In this document: in pieces, positions 10,401-20,889 of the stretch
Numbering within the stretch: the first letter of the stretch is position 1
Layout: the number at the start of each line of letters is the position of its first letter
Source of the DNA: Zygnema cylindricum
Taxonomy: Eukaryota; Streptophyta; Zygnematophyceae; Zygnematales; Zygnemataceae
NCBI GenBank assembly: GCA_037447655.1
Contig: JBBHKE010001223.1
Span: 456,262 to 520,261 of the forward strand
Direction of reading: 5' to 3'
DNA length: 64,000 nucleotides
Program-made: the position numbers and the translations under genes
The notes under the pieces: generated by a model
What the model was told of the DNA's origin: nothing
Databases searched by the model: none
The model's input: the letters and a program-made list of their open reading frames with translations, nothing else

Positions 10401-11139
10401 TTACGCATATACTTTCACTTCACATTAAGTTAACTCTATGCCTTTACGTGTTCGAACCCATAACCAACGAGCACCCATTCCCTGACAATTCTTTCGAAAT
10501 GGATATGCGGTTCCATTATTCGCATAAGTGTACAAATTTGATGGGTCACATTGGGCTGCAGTGGAAAAATATTGGCTAACTGTGCTAAGCCAAACTTCCA
10601 CATTATTGAAGTTCTCATAAACTGCTGTCGAAGTAATATCCGATCGGCTATGCAAAAACACATCTTGGATGCAAAAATACCCCTGCAAATCAATCACCAC
10701 ATATGGTGTGCCGCTCTCAACTGCAGTTGTCGTACATTGAGAGATTGAAAAAGTTCCATTTGAAGGAATTTTGTCGTCCACGACACTCCTTGCTAGGCAA
10801 TTTGAACAGTCTGACTTCACAGAGCTTTGGAACACTTTTTTGTTTAAAGCCCTATTTGGCAAAAGGGAAAGGTGATGCCCGACAGGGAGGTGGAGGAGGA
10901 GATAGCGGACAGGGGGGTGGACGAGGTGGAGGAGGGGAAGGTGGGCGAAGGGGTGGACGAGGTGGAGGAGATCGTGGAGGGGGTGGAGAACGTGGAGGGG
11001 GGGGGCTAGGAGGAGGTGATGGTGCAGGGGACGGTGGAGGGGAAGGTGGAAGAGGGGAAGGTGGAGGGGAAGGTGGTGGAGGGGAAGGTGGAGGGGAAGG
11101 TGGAGGTGGTGAATTCAGTGCACATGATTTCGTCTTAGA
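10401..11139 (-). pseudogene. Pro/Ser-rich (pherophorin/extensin-like) region plus F-type lectin domain, broken
   Basis: On the minus strand, 11139-10855 is one open frame dominated by PPSPPP, PPPPR and PPRPP units, the kind of Hyp-rich spacer found in extensins and volvocine pherophorins. It ends at PFPFAK plus a stop at 10854-10852. The lectin domain continues in another frame from about 10862: NRALNKKVFQSS (start of the fold), SQCTTTAVESGTPYVVIDL, QDVFLHSRSD, NVEVWLSTVSQYF, AAQCDPSNLYTYANNGTAYP, FRKNCQGMGARWLWVRTRKG, then IELT and a TAA (10427-10425), followed by CEVKVYA and a second stop at 10403-10401. So one frame change, or a small intron with a pyrimidine-rich acceptor ending CAAATAG, lies between the two parts. 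A single nonsense codon also removes the last strand. In the family's fucose motif (H, then R-x-D, then a basic residue) the His position is Thr (CTTT) and the last basic residue is lost; only RSD remains. No starting ATG was found; an upstream exon is likely. Confidence 0.6.
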
Positions 11140-11149
11140 TTAGAACCTC

Positions 11150-12425
11150 ATCAACTACTATTCGCAATATTTTTTGCCAACCTCACATTCATGTTTTTCT
11201 AGTTCTATAATTTCTCAACCATCACGAAGGGCCAGTACATGTACATGCCCGCCCACAACTTTAAAATATTCATACGGTTATTAGTATATTGGGAGCTTGA
11301 AAAATAGTATACACTACTTGCATAAGTTGCAATCTCGTTCCCTAATTATCAGTTAGGAGGCAATGGACAAAATTGGCACCATCGTTGTGGCAGAGAATGT
11401 TGACCACGCCAGCAAATACTCAAGTGAGCTTTTATTCTACATGTGTAAAACAAACATATTGTCTTGATTAATATGCATTGTACTTTACATGAATGACCAA
11501 AGTGCTTCGCAAGCGGTCAATGTGGAAAAGGAGACGGGGGATGGAGGAGAAATAAGGGGGAGGGAGGAGAAATAAGGGGAAAAGGGGGTGAGAATTTAGG
11601 ACTGTGTGTATATAGAAATCCAGAGAAAAGGTTTGGTGGGAGTGTCTAAATTTATTCACAAAAGTACTTCCAGATTGTTTTTTATCAACTTAAAGTGGAA
11701 TTTTTGTGTTAAACACCGAGCAGTGGGATGAAGTTACCCTGAAACCTCGGAAAAAACGCAAAATTGCAAATTATCTGAGAAAATGACTTTTCAATGCTCG
11801 TAATACCTCTATTTTGTTGAATTGGACGTAATATTTATTTTTTAGTTGTGGGTTATGGAAGAGCTCTAAACCAAGTAAAATATCACATGTGGAATATCAA
11901 ATGTGAAAAAAAAGAGCTTCTACGCTCCTTGATTGTTCCTTTATATATTTTCCTTCGTATTTAAAAGTATTTATCTTTGTGTATATCACAATGATCAATA
12001 GTTTGAGATGGTGAATGTTGGGTTTTATTAGTAAGTAAATTAATCTATTTTTGCTTAGAATTGTTGATATTTCGACAAAATTCAACTCATTCAATAAATA
12101 ACTTAACATTTTATTCAAAAAACCAAAACTCTCAGCTTGTAGAGTTACATTACGTTGTTCATTATCAAAAACTTCACTGATTAAAAGTAACCGATATACA
12201 TACTACTGCAAATTTCTTGTTTCTAAACAGCAATTATGAATGTACCCAGAAAATCTCAACAGATTTACAAAAGAAACCACACTATTTCCCTACGAAAGAC
12301 AATCGTCTTTACCGACGGTGGCTAAGACCCTCTCTGACAGCGCTCGGGGAGACGCCACCAGCCAAGAGGAAAAGACAAAATAAAGATACAATCGGATGTT
12401 GAATAGCGGAAAACCTATTTGATCC
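11150..12425. other. No gene recognised; short purine-rich patch
   Basis: 11520-11600 is G/A-rich (GGAGGAGAAATAAGG repeated twice) and resembles the purine tract after the left lectin copy. The rest is AT-rich with short frames only. Confidence 0.4.
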
Positions 12426-12429
12426 TCTC

Positions 12430-12800
12430 AAACAACTATAATGATTACGTATGGACACGTGGAATGAAATTAAGTGGCCACTGTACTGTAGCAAACAAAA
12501 GCAACGATTTGCGAATGACAAAAAATAATATCTGCACGGATGAGCCTCATTAAATTAGAAATGTACGGAAAAATTTCTACAGAATTTTTTGCAGGTATCG
12601 ACTCAGCAAGTTCCTTTCAAACAACGTTTTATTTCGTACTTTTTTGTTTGCAAATGCAAATCTCGTTAAAGATCGTACGGTTTCAAGTCGAATCGGAGGG
12701 CCCACCGGATTTTTGGCGATATTTGCAATCGAACAGATCCGATCAGTTTACCTTTTGCAGGCTAGGCTTTGTCACGTCACGTGGAATGCCTATTGTAGCT
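12430..12800. repeat. Dispersed repeat H, copy 1
   Basis: Shares an ordered series of blocks with 16250-16610: ATGATTACGTA, GAGCCTCAT, a CGACTCAGCAA-TTCCTTTCAA block, GGATTTTTGGCG, then GCAGG and CCTATTGTAG. Divergence is high. It lies next to a family A MITE, and the second copy is also near one. Confidence 0.5.
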
Positions 12801-12956
12801 GTGAGGTGAACACAAGCTGACAACTTTTTTAAGTTTTTTTCTTTTTGTACGGATGGAGGTCAAGTTCCCTATGCAACGAACTTTTGACCTTTTTTTCTTG
12901 TCATCCAAGCTTGGAAACTTAATGCGCTTGTACGGTAAATCGGCGTGTAGCTACAT

Positions 12957-13177
12957 TACACCGTGTATCGCCATTAGTGTTATTGTTTTTTTCGCCACTT
13001 AAAACATATTTTCTCCGTACTCACTTGTCGGATTTTTGATCTGACGGTTGCGATTGAAAGGTAAGATTCTTAGCTTCCGATTGGCGGTCTCAAATTGAAA
13101 ATAGGACAAGTGTGTACAGAGAAAAGATGTTTTAAGTGGCGAAAAAATTATTAACTCTAATAGCGATTCGCGGTGTA
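12957..13177. mobile_element. MITE family A, copy 1 (TA-flanked foldback)
   Basis: A 221-bp palindrome-like element starting TACACCGTGTATCGCCATTA and ending in the inverted match TAATAGCGATTCGCGGTGTA. Arms of about 75 bases pair (TTTTTTCGCCACTTAAAACAT against its complement). A central TCTGACGGTTGCGATTGAAA block gives it an orientation. The TA at each end fits TA target duplication as used by Tc1/mariner-type elements; that assignment is inference. Confidence 0.75.
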
Positions 13178-13180
13178 CTC

Positions 13181-13800
13181 TACACCGCGAATCGTAATTA
13201 GAGTAATGAAAAAATTAGAGTAAAAAAACCAAAAAAAACAATTAGAGTAATGAACTCTAATTTATGTGATAGAACTTTTTCACAGAGGAAGTTTACTTTA
13301 ATTTATTTAAGTACTCTATATTGGGTCATGTCGGCATTAATTATCCGCGCTGAAATTATGAACACTAAATTACGTAAACGTACAAAATCTGTTAGTCCGT
13401 ATAGTTTTGACGTCATTATGACGCTAGTATTATTTGTCGCGCTGAATGTCAGTTAATATTCACACTGACGACGATGCTGTCGACGGACGAGAGTTATGCG
13501 AACGGCTTTTTTTCGATGTGATTAATTTTTCGTTTAGTGCGATTTCACGTGCGAGCGCGATTGTATTAAATCATTATTTGTACCTTTTTACTTTAAAAAG
13601 TACAATTTTGCACGGTCGAACGTCGTCCGTACTCCACACTATTTAAAACGAACCTATATTACAATTTTGTTACGCTAATTAAACTTACCTAAATTAGAAT
13701 AATGAAAAAATTAGAATCATTTACTCTATTCGATGTAATAGAGTCGAAATTTGGAGCGACCGAATTAGAGTAATTTACTCTAATTACGATTCGCGGTGTA
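13181..13800. mobile_element. MITE family B, copy 1
   Basis: A 620-bp element with near-perfect 26-bp terminal inverted repeats starting TACACCGCGAATCGTAATTA and continuing GAGTAA. The first bases match the family A ends, so A and B could be mobilised by the same transposase. The interior contains TCCGTACTCCACACTATTTA, shared with copy 2. Confidence 0.75.
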
Positions 13801-14186
13801 GTAGTTATGTGTATCGAGGGCCCCATGCCGATATTCAATATGTAGCTAATTTTGGTTACGATAACCGATATATCGTCTCGATAATGGAGAAGCGCAATAT
13901 TACGATATTATTCCGATACGCAGATAAATTTCCACCGCTATATTTCGAGGTGACGTTGAGTTTTAATAAAAAATTCAAAAGTTCCCCCCCCGCTGTGGGA
14001 TATTCCGTACAGAATACTGTACAATGTTAGCGCATTAAATCTGGACGGGCACCCCACCTCCCACCAATTATATCGCGATGATTTTCGTTGGTACCGGAGC
14101 GATATATCGGGCCCTCTGACCACTCGATATTCGATATTTTGAATATCGACACTCTCGCGATAAGTTTTTACCCATACACGACACTA
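13799..14186. mobile_element. MITE family G, copy 1 (GATATATCG-rich)
   Basis: Starts TAGTTATGTGTATCGAGGG and ends with the inverted match CCCATACACGACACTA. It is rich in CGATATATCG words and contains a run of eight C. It shares a TA with the B elements on both sides, so it either sits between two B elements or was inserted at a TA. A related right end occurs at about 22060-22073, and related ends at about 36795 and 37232. Confidence 0.6.
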
Positions 14187-14677
14187 CACCGTGAATCGCT
14201 ATTAGCGTAATAAAAAATATAGCGTAATGAAACAATTAGCGTACTTCACGGTAAATTGTGTTTTTTCGGGTACACCATGATACTAATTTATCATGTACTC
14301 TAATTTGTAAACTGCTTTGTAAAAAATTTCGGCACATAATATGTCCACACTAAAATATGTAGATGTACAAAATTGTTCAAATCGTACGCCGTCGCGTTTT
14401 TTTGACATCTGCGTATGCCGGAAAATATTTACGCAATTATATATTATTATATTTTCTGTACTTTTAAATTTAAAAATGTACGAAATAGTACAGATCTGAC
14501 AGTCCGTACACCACACTATTTAAAAGGGCACTAAATTACAGTTATGAACCGTATTGAGCGGAGTACCTCAAATAACGTGCAAAAACATTTAGCGTACTTT
14601 ATTCTATTTGAGAATTTGCCCCAAAAAAAGGGGTACCCCAATTAGCGTCATGTACGCTAATAGCGATTCACGGTGTA
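14185..14677. mobile_element. MITE family B, copy 2
   Basis: 493 bp with inverted ends TACACCGTGAATCGCTATTA. The interior matches copy 1 around GTCCGTACACCACACTATTTA. It abuts the G element on its left and a further B-like fragment on its right. Confidence 0.7.
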
Positions 14678-14878
14678 CTGTGCAGATCGTTATTAGCCTT
14701 ATGTACTCTATATCGGCACCCCAAAATTTTGTCATTGATACCTTAAATGTAATAAATTACACTATTTAAGGAAGTAGACCATAATCTGCCACGTCTCCTG
14801 GTACTAAATGAGAATGAATGACGCTAATTTTTTCTCTACACTAATAATTTCTATACGCTAATTACGATTCAAGGTGTA
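14678..14878. mobile_element. MITE family B, fragment
   Basis: Contains an ACACTATTTAAGG block and ends CTAATTACGATTCAAGGTGTA, the right terminus of the B family. The left end is diverged (CAGATCGTTATTAG). Confidence 0.5.
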
Positions 14879-15288
14879 CTGTACTGTAGCTCATCACCAT
14901 CATTACTGAGGACGGAGGACGGTTTAGGAAGGTGGTCAGCTACGGGCGGAATCGAGCAGCTGCTTTGCGGATAACGACAAAAGAATCGAGTCAGTCTTGG
15001 TGTCAGGGCGGTATCACACACAATTTTGGACGGATCTGGATAGGTCAGCCCTAAAACCGTACCATTAACAGTTCAAAATTTTATGGGTGTCCACACTCTG
15101 CACGTGCGAATAAATTTTTTCCGTACAATTTTCTTCGCACTTGTCAATCCTTTTTGGTGTTTGTACGGTCTCAAGTCGAACAGCTGGGGCCCACTTACCC
15201 GGTTTTTAGAGAAAAGCTAGGGTCGTTCCGCGTCATGCCGTACGCCAGAGAATCACACTTGCGAATCTCAGCGATTGGATGACTGTGG
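14879..15288. other. No gene; diverged repeat DNA
   Basis: Weak similarity to repeat H around 15170-15215 (GTACGGTCTCAAGTCGAA, GGGCCCAC). Nothing else recognised. Confidence 0.35.
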
Positions 15289-15510
15289 TACACCTTGAAT
15301 CGCTATTAGGGTTAATAATTTTTTCGCCACACAAAACATCTTTTCTCCGTACACACTTATCCGAATTTCAACTTGAGACCGCCAATTGGAAGCTGAGAAT
15401 CTTACCTTTCAATCCCAGCCGTCAGATCCGCAATCCGACATGTGTGTACGGAGAAAAGATGTTTTTAAGTGGCGAAAAAAACATTAACACTAATAGCGAT
15501 TCGCGGTGTA
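15289..15510. mobile_element. MITE family A, copy 2
   Basis: 222 bp, inverted ends TACACCTTGAATCGCTATTA and TAATAGCGATTCGCGGTGTA. The middle block is in the opposite orientation to copy 1 (TTTCAATCCCAGCCGTCAGA). Confidence 0.75.
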
Positions 15511-15847
15511 GCCGACAAAATACGGCGAGCCTGACAACCCCGTGTGGACCACCGACATGAAGGGTAGGTTAGAAGGTTTAGTGATCCGTTGGATGCGTGC
15601 CACGTGTCATCATACTTGTGTGTTAAAATACGACTGTATTCGCACGTGCGAAAGGGACGCGTAACGTTTGTCACTGGCTGCAAATTTTTCTCTTGTTGTC
15701 CTGATGCACGAAATTTCCGCTTTTTTTCTTGTCGTTTAGCGAGGAAGTTGGAAGCGTGTACGGGTAAAGTACAATTTTAACGAAGAGCCCTTCGTAAAAT
15801 CCTAAAAACAAAATAGAGAGATATTTTTTATTGTTAAATATAACAAA

Positions 15848-15866
15848 GTACAGTACAGTACAGTAC
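15848..15866. repeat. AGTAC microsatellite
   Basis: Four tandem AGTAC-like units, in a region otherwise rich in GTAC. Confidence 0.6.
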
Positions 15867-16249
15867 ATTCCTTTACAAGTACAGTAACGTGCAGAAAAGT
15901 ACAGCGTGAATCGTTAATAGCGTTAATAACTTTAAATCGGGGCCCCTAAAATCTGGCCCTAGGACCTAAATAGTATTCCCAGCACTTTTTTGCTGTCTCC
16001 TTAACAAGGATTTTTTCAACGGTGCCAAAGCAGCCACGTCATCCTGCATGCGATGGAAATGTAGCGTAAGAAAAGTTATTCGAAAGGTACAGTACCTTGC
16101 TGAGTACTGTACTTCGAGCCACGTCAGAAAATTTGTCGTATCCACTAACGCCATCGCTGACGAGGCTCGTAGCGTTCCGCAAAAGTTAAAAAATAATTGT
16201 AATCGTAGGTTATGATTAGCGGATCTCTGATTTGATCCTATAAAGTACT

Positions 16250-16610
16250 GTATCTTGTAATGATTACGTACGGACATAGGGGCGGACAATACGGTTACGA
16301 CATAGAGACGGTTTCTGTACGGTTTCTGTACGGTTTATGAACGAAAACAAAAAATATTAAAAAATCTACGGAAGTGAGCCTCATACTATTAGAAGATGAC
16401 AGTAATCTGCATCCACAGACTTTTTCGCACGTGTCGACTCAGCAAATTCCTTTCAAGTAAACAGCTGTCACGTACTTTTCTCTTTGCAAGTGGAATCGTT
16501 TTGTACGGCCAAACCAGCTGGATTTTTGGCGGCATTCAATTCGTCCAATCACTGAGCTTTGGCAGGTTTGTTCCATAGTTCAAAAGTAGGCGTTTCTATT
16601 GTAGGCCTTT
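16250..16610. repeat. Dispersed repeat H, copy 2
   Basis: Diverged partner of 12430-12800 in the same orientation with the same block order. No coding signal. Confidence 0.5.
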
Positions 16611-16614
16611 TGTA

Positions 16615-17209
16615 GGCGCCTTTATCGTAAGTTGTGTTATGGGCTTTTCATGTGATCTTCTTAGATCGCTACTTTGATCAGAGACCGTCCGATCGTCCAA
16701 ATCTGACGGTTTAAATAAAATATACCTCAAAACTCACAAAATAATAATTTTTTGTCCGAATGTTTTTCAAATTTTAGACATGACGTTTAATTCTCTATCG
16801 ATCGATGTGCAAGTCAACCCTATTACTATTTTTTTTCATTTTGCGACCAATACAATATGGGTCTTAAGGTCATATTGTATGTTTTGTGTACAATAGGCAT
16901 ATTGTATGGGCGTACTTTCCCCTACTTTTGAACAATGCTACGAATCCAAAGTTTGAAGGACAGACTATCCAAACCTCCGTTAAAAATTGTGTCCTTATCG
17001 ACGGTCCTTGACACCATATAGGACAAAACACCAAATCGAACTATATCTGACCACCTTACTCAACCGTTCTACTCTCTGTCGTCTTTTCCTCCACTACGCG
17101 ACATCACGTACTCCTCGCTACCATGAACCTACGAATCTAGCCTGCGGCCGCTGCCAACCGCACGCACATTGACGAAACCATAGGTGCGATCCCTCTATGT
17201 CATTACTAG
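16615..17209. other. No feature seen
   Basis: Unique-looking sequence with short open frames only. It runs into C-rich DNA at the left edge of the LINE. Confidence 0.35.
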
Positions 17210-17301
17210 CCCCCCCCCCCCCCCACACATCGTCAAAAAAAAAATACCAAAAAAAAAAGCAATCAAACATTTCTTTACCCTCTCCCCCCCCCCCCCCCCC
17301 C
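17210..17301. repeat. Two poly-C runs (15 C and 18 C)
   Basis: Uninterrupted C runs at 17210-17224 and 17284-17301, inside a pyrimidine-rich leader that continues to about 17400. Run lengths in an assembly are unreliable. Confidence 0.85.
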
Positions 17302-17533
17302 TAGACCCCTCACACAACCAAAACCGATACTAGAACCCTCTCCTTCCCCCTCTCCCCCCCCCCTCTACCCCTCTCCCCCTCTCCCCCTCCCCTTCTTTTC
17401 CGGCATCAAACTTTATGTTATATTCTGGCCCACTACCAATTTACCCATCCATCCCACACGGTTCCTTTTCCTCTCCCACGATTTCTCTTCCTCTCACCCT
17501 CCCAATTCCCATGGCTTCTTTGACTTATTAACC

Positions 17534-17959
17534 ATGTCCGGAAGCCCTCCCTATTCCCTTCTCCCTCCCCCACCTCCACCCAAACCTCGTAAACCAACCT
17601 CTAGTCGTTTGGAATGTCATGGGTGTCACAACCTTTTTGTCGCTAGGGCCAGTATTTCCCATCATACACGAAGTTGTCGACATTGTATAGCCCTAGGTGA
17701 TCCTTCGTCTATCACCTCTCCTCAATCGTCACCGACCACACTCCCGTCTGGCCCCACAGATGAGGATTGGAATTTCGTCCGCAAGTTAGATGTTTTGGGG
17801 GCTTATGATTTGGGAGCCCCTCGCCCGCGATTGTACACCCGTATTCTCATGGCCGTGAGGACAATAATACCAGATGCCCTCCACGTCCCCTTGTCTCACA
17901 TTTCCTCAAGCCCGACGGACATTACTCCTTGGCACCTTCTTCTTATGTTCTCTCTCTAG
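17534..17959 (+). pseudogene. LINE ORF N-terminus with zinc finger
   Basis: A 141-codon frame begins MSGSPPYSLLPPPPPPKPRK, a proline-rich stretch, and follows with LECHGCHNLF plus HHTRSCRHC. The pattern C-x2-C...H-H...C-x2-C is a zinc-binding module such as those placed before the RT in many LINEs, where it binds DNA or RNA. The same module is readable, with breaks, in the fragment at about 44330-44460. The frame ends early at a TAG. The next coding part (18008-18274, FLCRDWKALHAEHEDW...) is in another frame. Confidence 0.6.
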
Positions 17960-18392
17960 GTCTTAGTCCTTCCAGGTCGTGGATGGGGCAGTGGGGCTAG
18001 AGAAACTATGGTGCGTTTTCGCCGATTCCTTTGTCGTGACTGGAAGGCCCTCCACGCCGAGCATGAGGATTGGGTATCGAGCACCTCTTTCATACCACGT
18101 CGCCCACCTAGGCCATCAGATGTCCTAGCCTCCTATCGTCGAGCAATTCACTTAGGCCGTATTGGTGAGCTTTCTCGAGCAGTTCGGGCCCTACAGCCAT
18201 TCACCCCTGCCCCCGGATCTTCTTCCACTATCAAGGTCCTTCGAGCTCTTCACCCCCCTACACCTTCCCATTAACCCCCTTCCTTCCACGCCTTTGAGCC
18301 TTTTAAGAGTTTTACTTTAGATCGGGAAGTTTTCATTAAGGATTTTAGCTCTTCTCCGCACCTTTCAGCGGGGGGCCCCCCGGGCATAGAAT

Positions 18393-19121
18393 ATGAGTTG
18401 TTTCGCGATGTTTTTCCCCCAGAATCGGGTGCCTAAGGGTTTAATATGTTTTTTCGAAAATGTTCTCTTATTGCTAGTGAGGATGTTCCCCCTCGAATTT
18501 GTGATCTTCTCATGGCGTCGCGCCTTGTGGCAGTCGCCAAACCTAATGCTGGGATTCGCCCTATTGCCGTGGGAGAGGATTTATTTAGATTGGTGGCTCG
18601 TGCGATATGTCTCCAGCTCCAACCAGCTTTCCATGATTTTCTGTCCTCATCAATTTGGAGTGGCCGTGAGAGGAGGTTGTGAGGCCGTGGTCCACGCGAT
18701 TTGGGCTTCGTTTGATGTACATCCGGATTGGTTTGTCCTTCACGTTGACGTTTCCAATGCCTTTAATAAGATGGATCGGAACGTCAGTTTTTTAGAGTTT
18801 ATGGCGGCTCCATCTTTGATCGTCCAATTATTCCCCTTCGTGAGGGCTTTCTTTTCTTTGACAAGCAGTTTTTCTTTCTCGGCCGATGGTGATCTCATTT
18901 CTCTCTCCTCTGCAACTGGCACTCGCCAAGGCAACCCTCTCGGCCGACCTTTGTTCGCCCTCGCCCATTACCTAGCCCTTCGTGCTTCCGTAGCCGCCTT
19001 CCCTTCTTGCCTTTTCCCATCGGTTGCAGATGATACACACATTATTGGGTTAAGAGAACAAGTCGTGTTGCCATATGATTTTTCCAAAGAACGTTTAGCC
19101 GAACTTAACCTTTCAGTCTAG
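18393..19121 (+). pseudogene. LINE reverse transcriptase domain, frameshifted
   Basis: RT palm motifs are visible. LVAVAKPNAGIRPIAVGE (fingers/motif 1-2) lies in the frame of 18446-18682. After a frame change near 18650 come HQFGVAVRGGCEAVVHAI, then motif A HVDVSNAFNKMDRN with its catalytic Asp, motif B GTRQGNPLGRPLFAL and motif C SVADDTHIIG with the Asp pair. This enzyme copies the element RNA at the nicked target. Motif A and C aspartates are intact, but the frame breaks make the protein non-functional as it stands. Confidence 0.75.
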
Positions 19122-20028
19122 CCTTCCAAGTGTCTTATTGGGTCTCCTCAGGATATTCCACTTTCATTTACTCCCCCTCCTAGTTTTCAAACCCCTTCTC
19201 CCTCCGATGGCATTCGTGTGCTTAGTTGCCCCCTTGGTTTCGAATACTTTCGTGACCCAATTCCTTCATGATGCTTTAGAAACAAATTTGGAACCTTCCT
19301 CACCTACCCAATCCCCAAGTGGCTTTTGCTATGTTAACCAGGTGTTTTCCCCACCACCCTTCTTACTTTACTCGTACTTCCCCTCCCAACTCGACGTTTA
19401 TCTCCTCTTTCTCAGCTTTTGACGATCCCCTCATAGACATCCTCCACACTTTGTTAAGTTGGGGGGCTATTAGATCGCGAGTCTGGGCCATCGGCTCGCA
19501 TTCAGGCATCCCTACTCTCTCTACCGAGGGGTTGGGTCTACTATCGACTGCTTGTGTTTCTCTCGCTGCCTATTTAGGAAGTTAGTGTCTTATTGCCTCT
19601 AATCTTGTTTCCCGTTTCTTGGCTAGGGACACACCCATTCTAGCTTTCGTTGTCCCCCGTGTTTTAGACGGTGTGTACGCCTTCCATCGGTCTATATTGG
19701 ACGCGTAACATTCCCTTCCTCCCCAAGCCCTAGTGGATGTGCCGATTCTCTCCACCCTGGTTAAAAAATCCGTTGAGCGTGTCCAAAAATCGATTTCCGA
19801 TTGCGTTGTCACCGCCATTAAATCTGAGCTTCTCAAGGCGCTTCCCTCCGATTCTTCGTGTGCCCGTCTTCTCTCTTGTGGTGGACCTGGTTCCGGGTCT
19901 TAGCTTTTTGCTACACCTATTTTGTCCACTCTCTGATTTTCACCTACTCAGTTCACCACCGCCCTTCGGTTTCACCTTGGCCTCCCCCATCCTCCTTTAC
20001 TTAGCTCTCTTGTTCATGTGGTCGTGTC

Positions 20029-20427
20029 TTGGGGCCCGATGGTGTCCATTTGCTTCCTTGCTCCCATGGGGGAGATTTGATGGAGGCGCATGACACTATT
20101 CGCGACCCTGGTGCGACTATCGCTTCGGAAGGGGGCTTTTTTGTGCGTCAAGAGGTTTCTCATACTATTCCCTCGCATCAAATTGATGTTGTTTTTCTTG
20201 ATGGTGCCCGTCGCATCTTCGGTGATATTGTTTTCGCGAACCCTACTTCAGCTAGAGTTGTTGATCACGCGGCTCGATATGTTGGGGTGGCATCTCGTGA
20301 TGCCGCTAAGGCGAAGAAGCGTGATTATGCCGACCAAGACCCTATGGATGACTTTATTTTGATGGCGGTCGAGATCTTTGGTTGTTTGGGTGTTGCACTG
20401 GACGAGCTTCTCTGTACTTGTGCCTGA
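20029..20427 (+). pseudogene. LINE C-terminal nuclease-like region
   Basis: The frame contains LLPCSHGGDLMEAHDTIRDP, then SHTIPSHQIDVVFLDGARR and GDIVFANPTSARVV, and ends with MAVEIFGCLGVALDELLC. The order of a C/H-rich element, an I-D-V-V-F strand, a D-I-V strand and an EIFGC helix is what I associate with the C-terminal restriction-enzyme-like (PD-(D/E)xK type) region of some non-LTR elements. The assignment to that fold is inference. In copy 2 the preceding zinc knuckle is preserved (GCPNCVGN...HLLRC). Confidence 0.5.
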
Positions 20428-20889
20428 CGTGCTTTCCAGCGCCGAGGACCTCAGAGCCCTCTTCCTTTGGTCCTTACTTTTTTTTATCGTCAACGCTTAT
20501 CTATGGCTTTACAGCGAGTGCAGACTTTTATTCTCCTCCGATCGACTGTTCTGGTTATGGATCGTCGCCGTGTTCCGGAACTCCCTCAACGTGCTCCCCT
20601 GGGCTGAGGGACTCACGAGGTTGCTTTTCGTAGATATTTAATTGAGTTGGGGTTGGGGTTGTAGTTTTGGTTTTGTGAGTTGCCGTGCTTTTCATTTTGA
20701 GTTTGGGTGCCTTTATTTTCCTTGTTGTTGTTTTTTTTTGAGTTCCCGTGGCTCTCTTTGTTTTTTATTGTAGTGTTTCAGTTTTGGCCATGCCACCCCT
20801 TTTGTACCCTCGGACTCAGATGGTTTACCATCGTGCTTTTTAATTTATCTTGCTTTTCTTATCCTCAAGTACGGTTGCTAACTACACGA

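Larger units (their letters stand above)
17400..20880 (+). mobile_element. Non-LTR retrotransposon (LINE), copy 1, inactive
   Basis: Shares its order of segments with 33030-36250 and its first part with 44120-44543. Domain order is an N-terminal Cys/His zinc finger, reverse transcriptase, connector with a LGSPIG-type motif, and a C-terminal region with a nuclease-like part. No LTRs are present. The 3' end is a TTTTT- and TTG-rich tail with ATGGTTTACCATCG, comparable to ATGGTTTTTCCATCG in copy 2. Frameshifts and stops break the coding sequence at many points. Confidence 0.75.

Noticed and set aside
10703-11143. Gly-rich plus-strand ORF (GGGGEGGRRGGRG type)
   Set aside because: It is the reverse strand of the Pro/Ser-rich region of the right lectin gene. 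Its composition and the lectin continuation support the minus strand.
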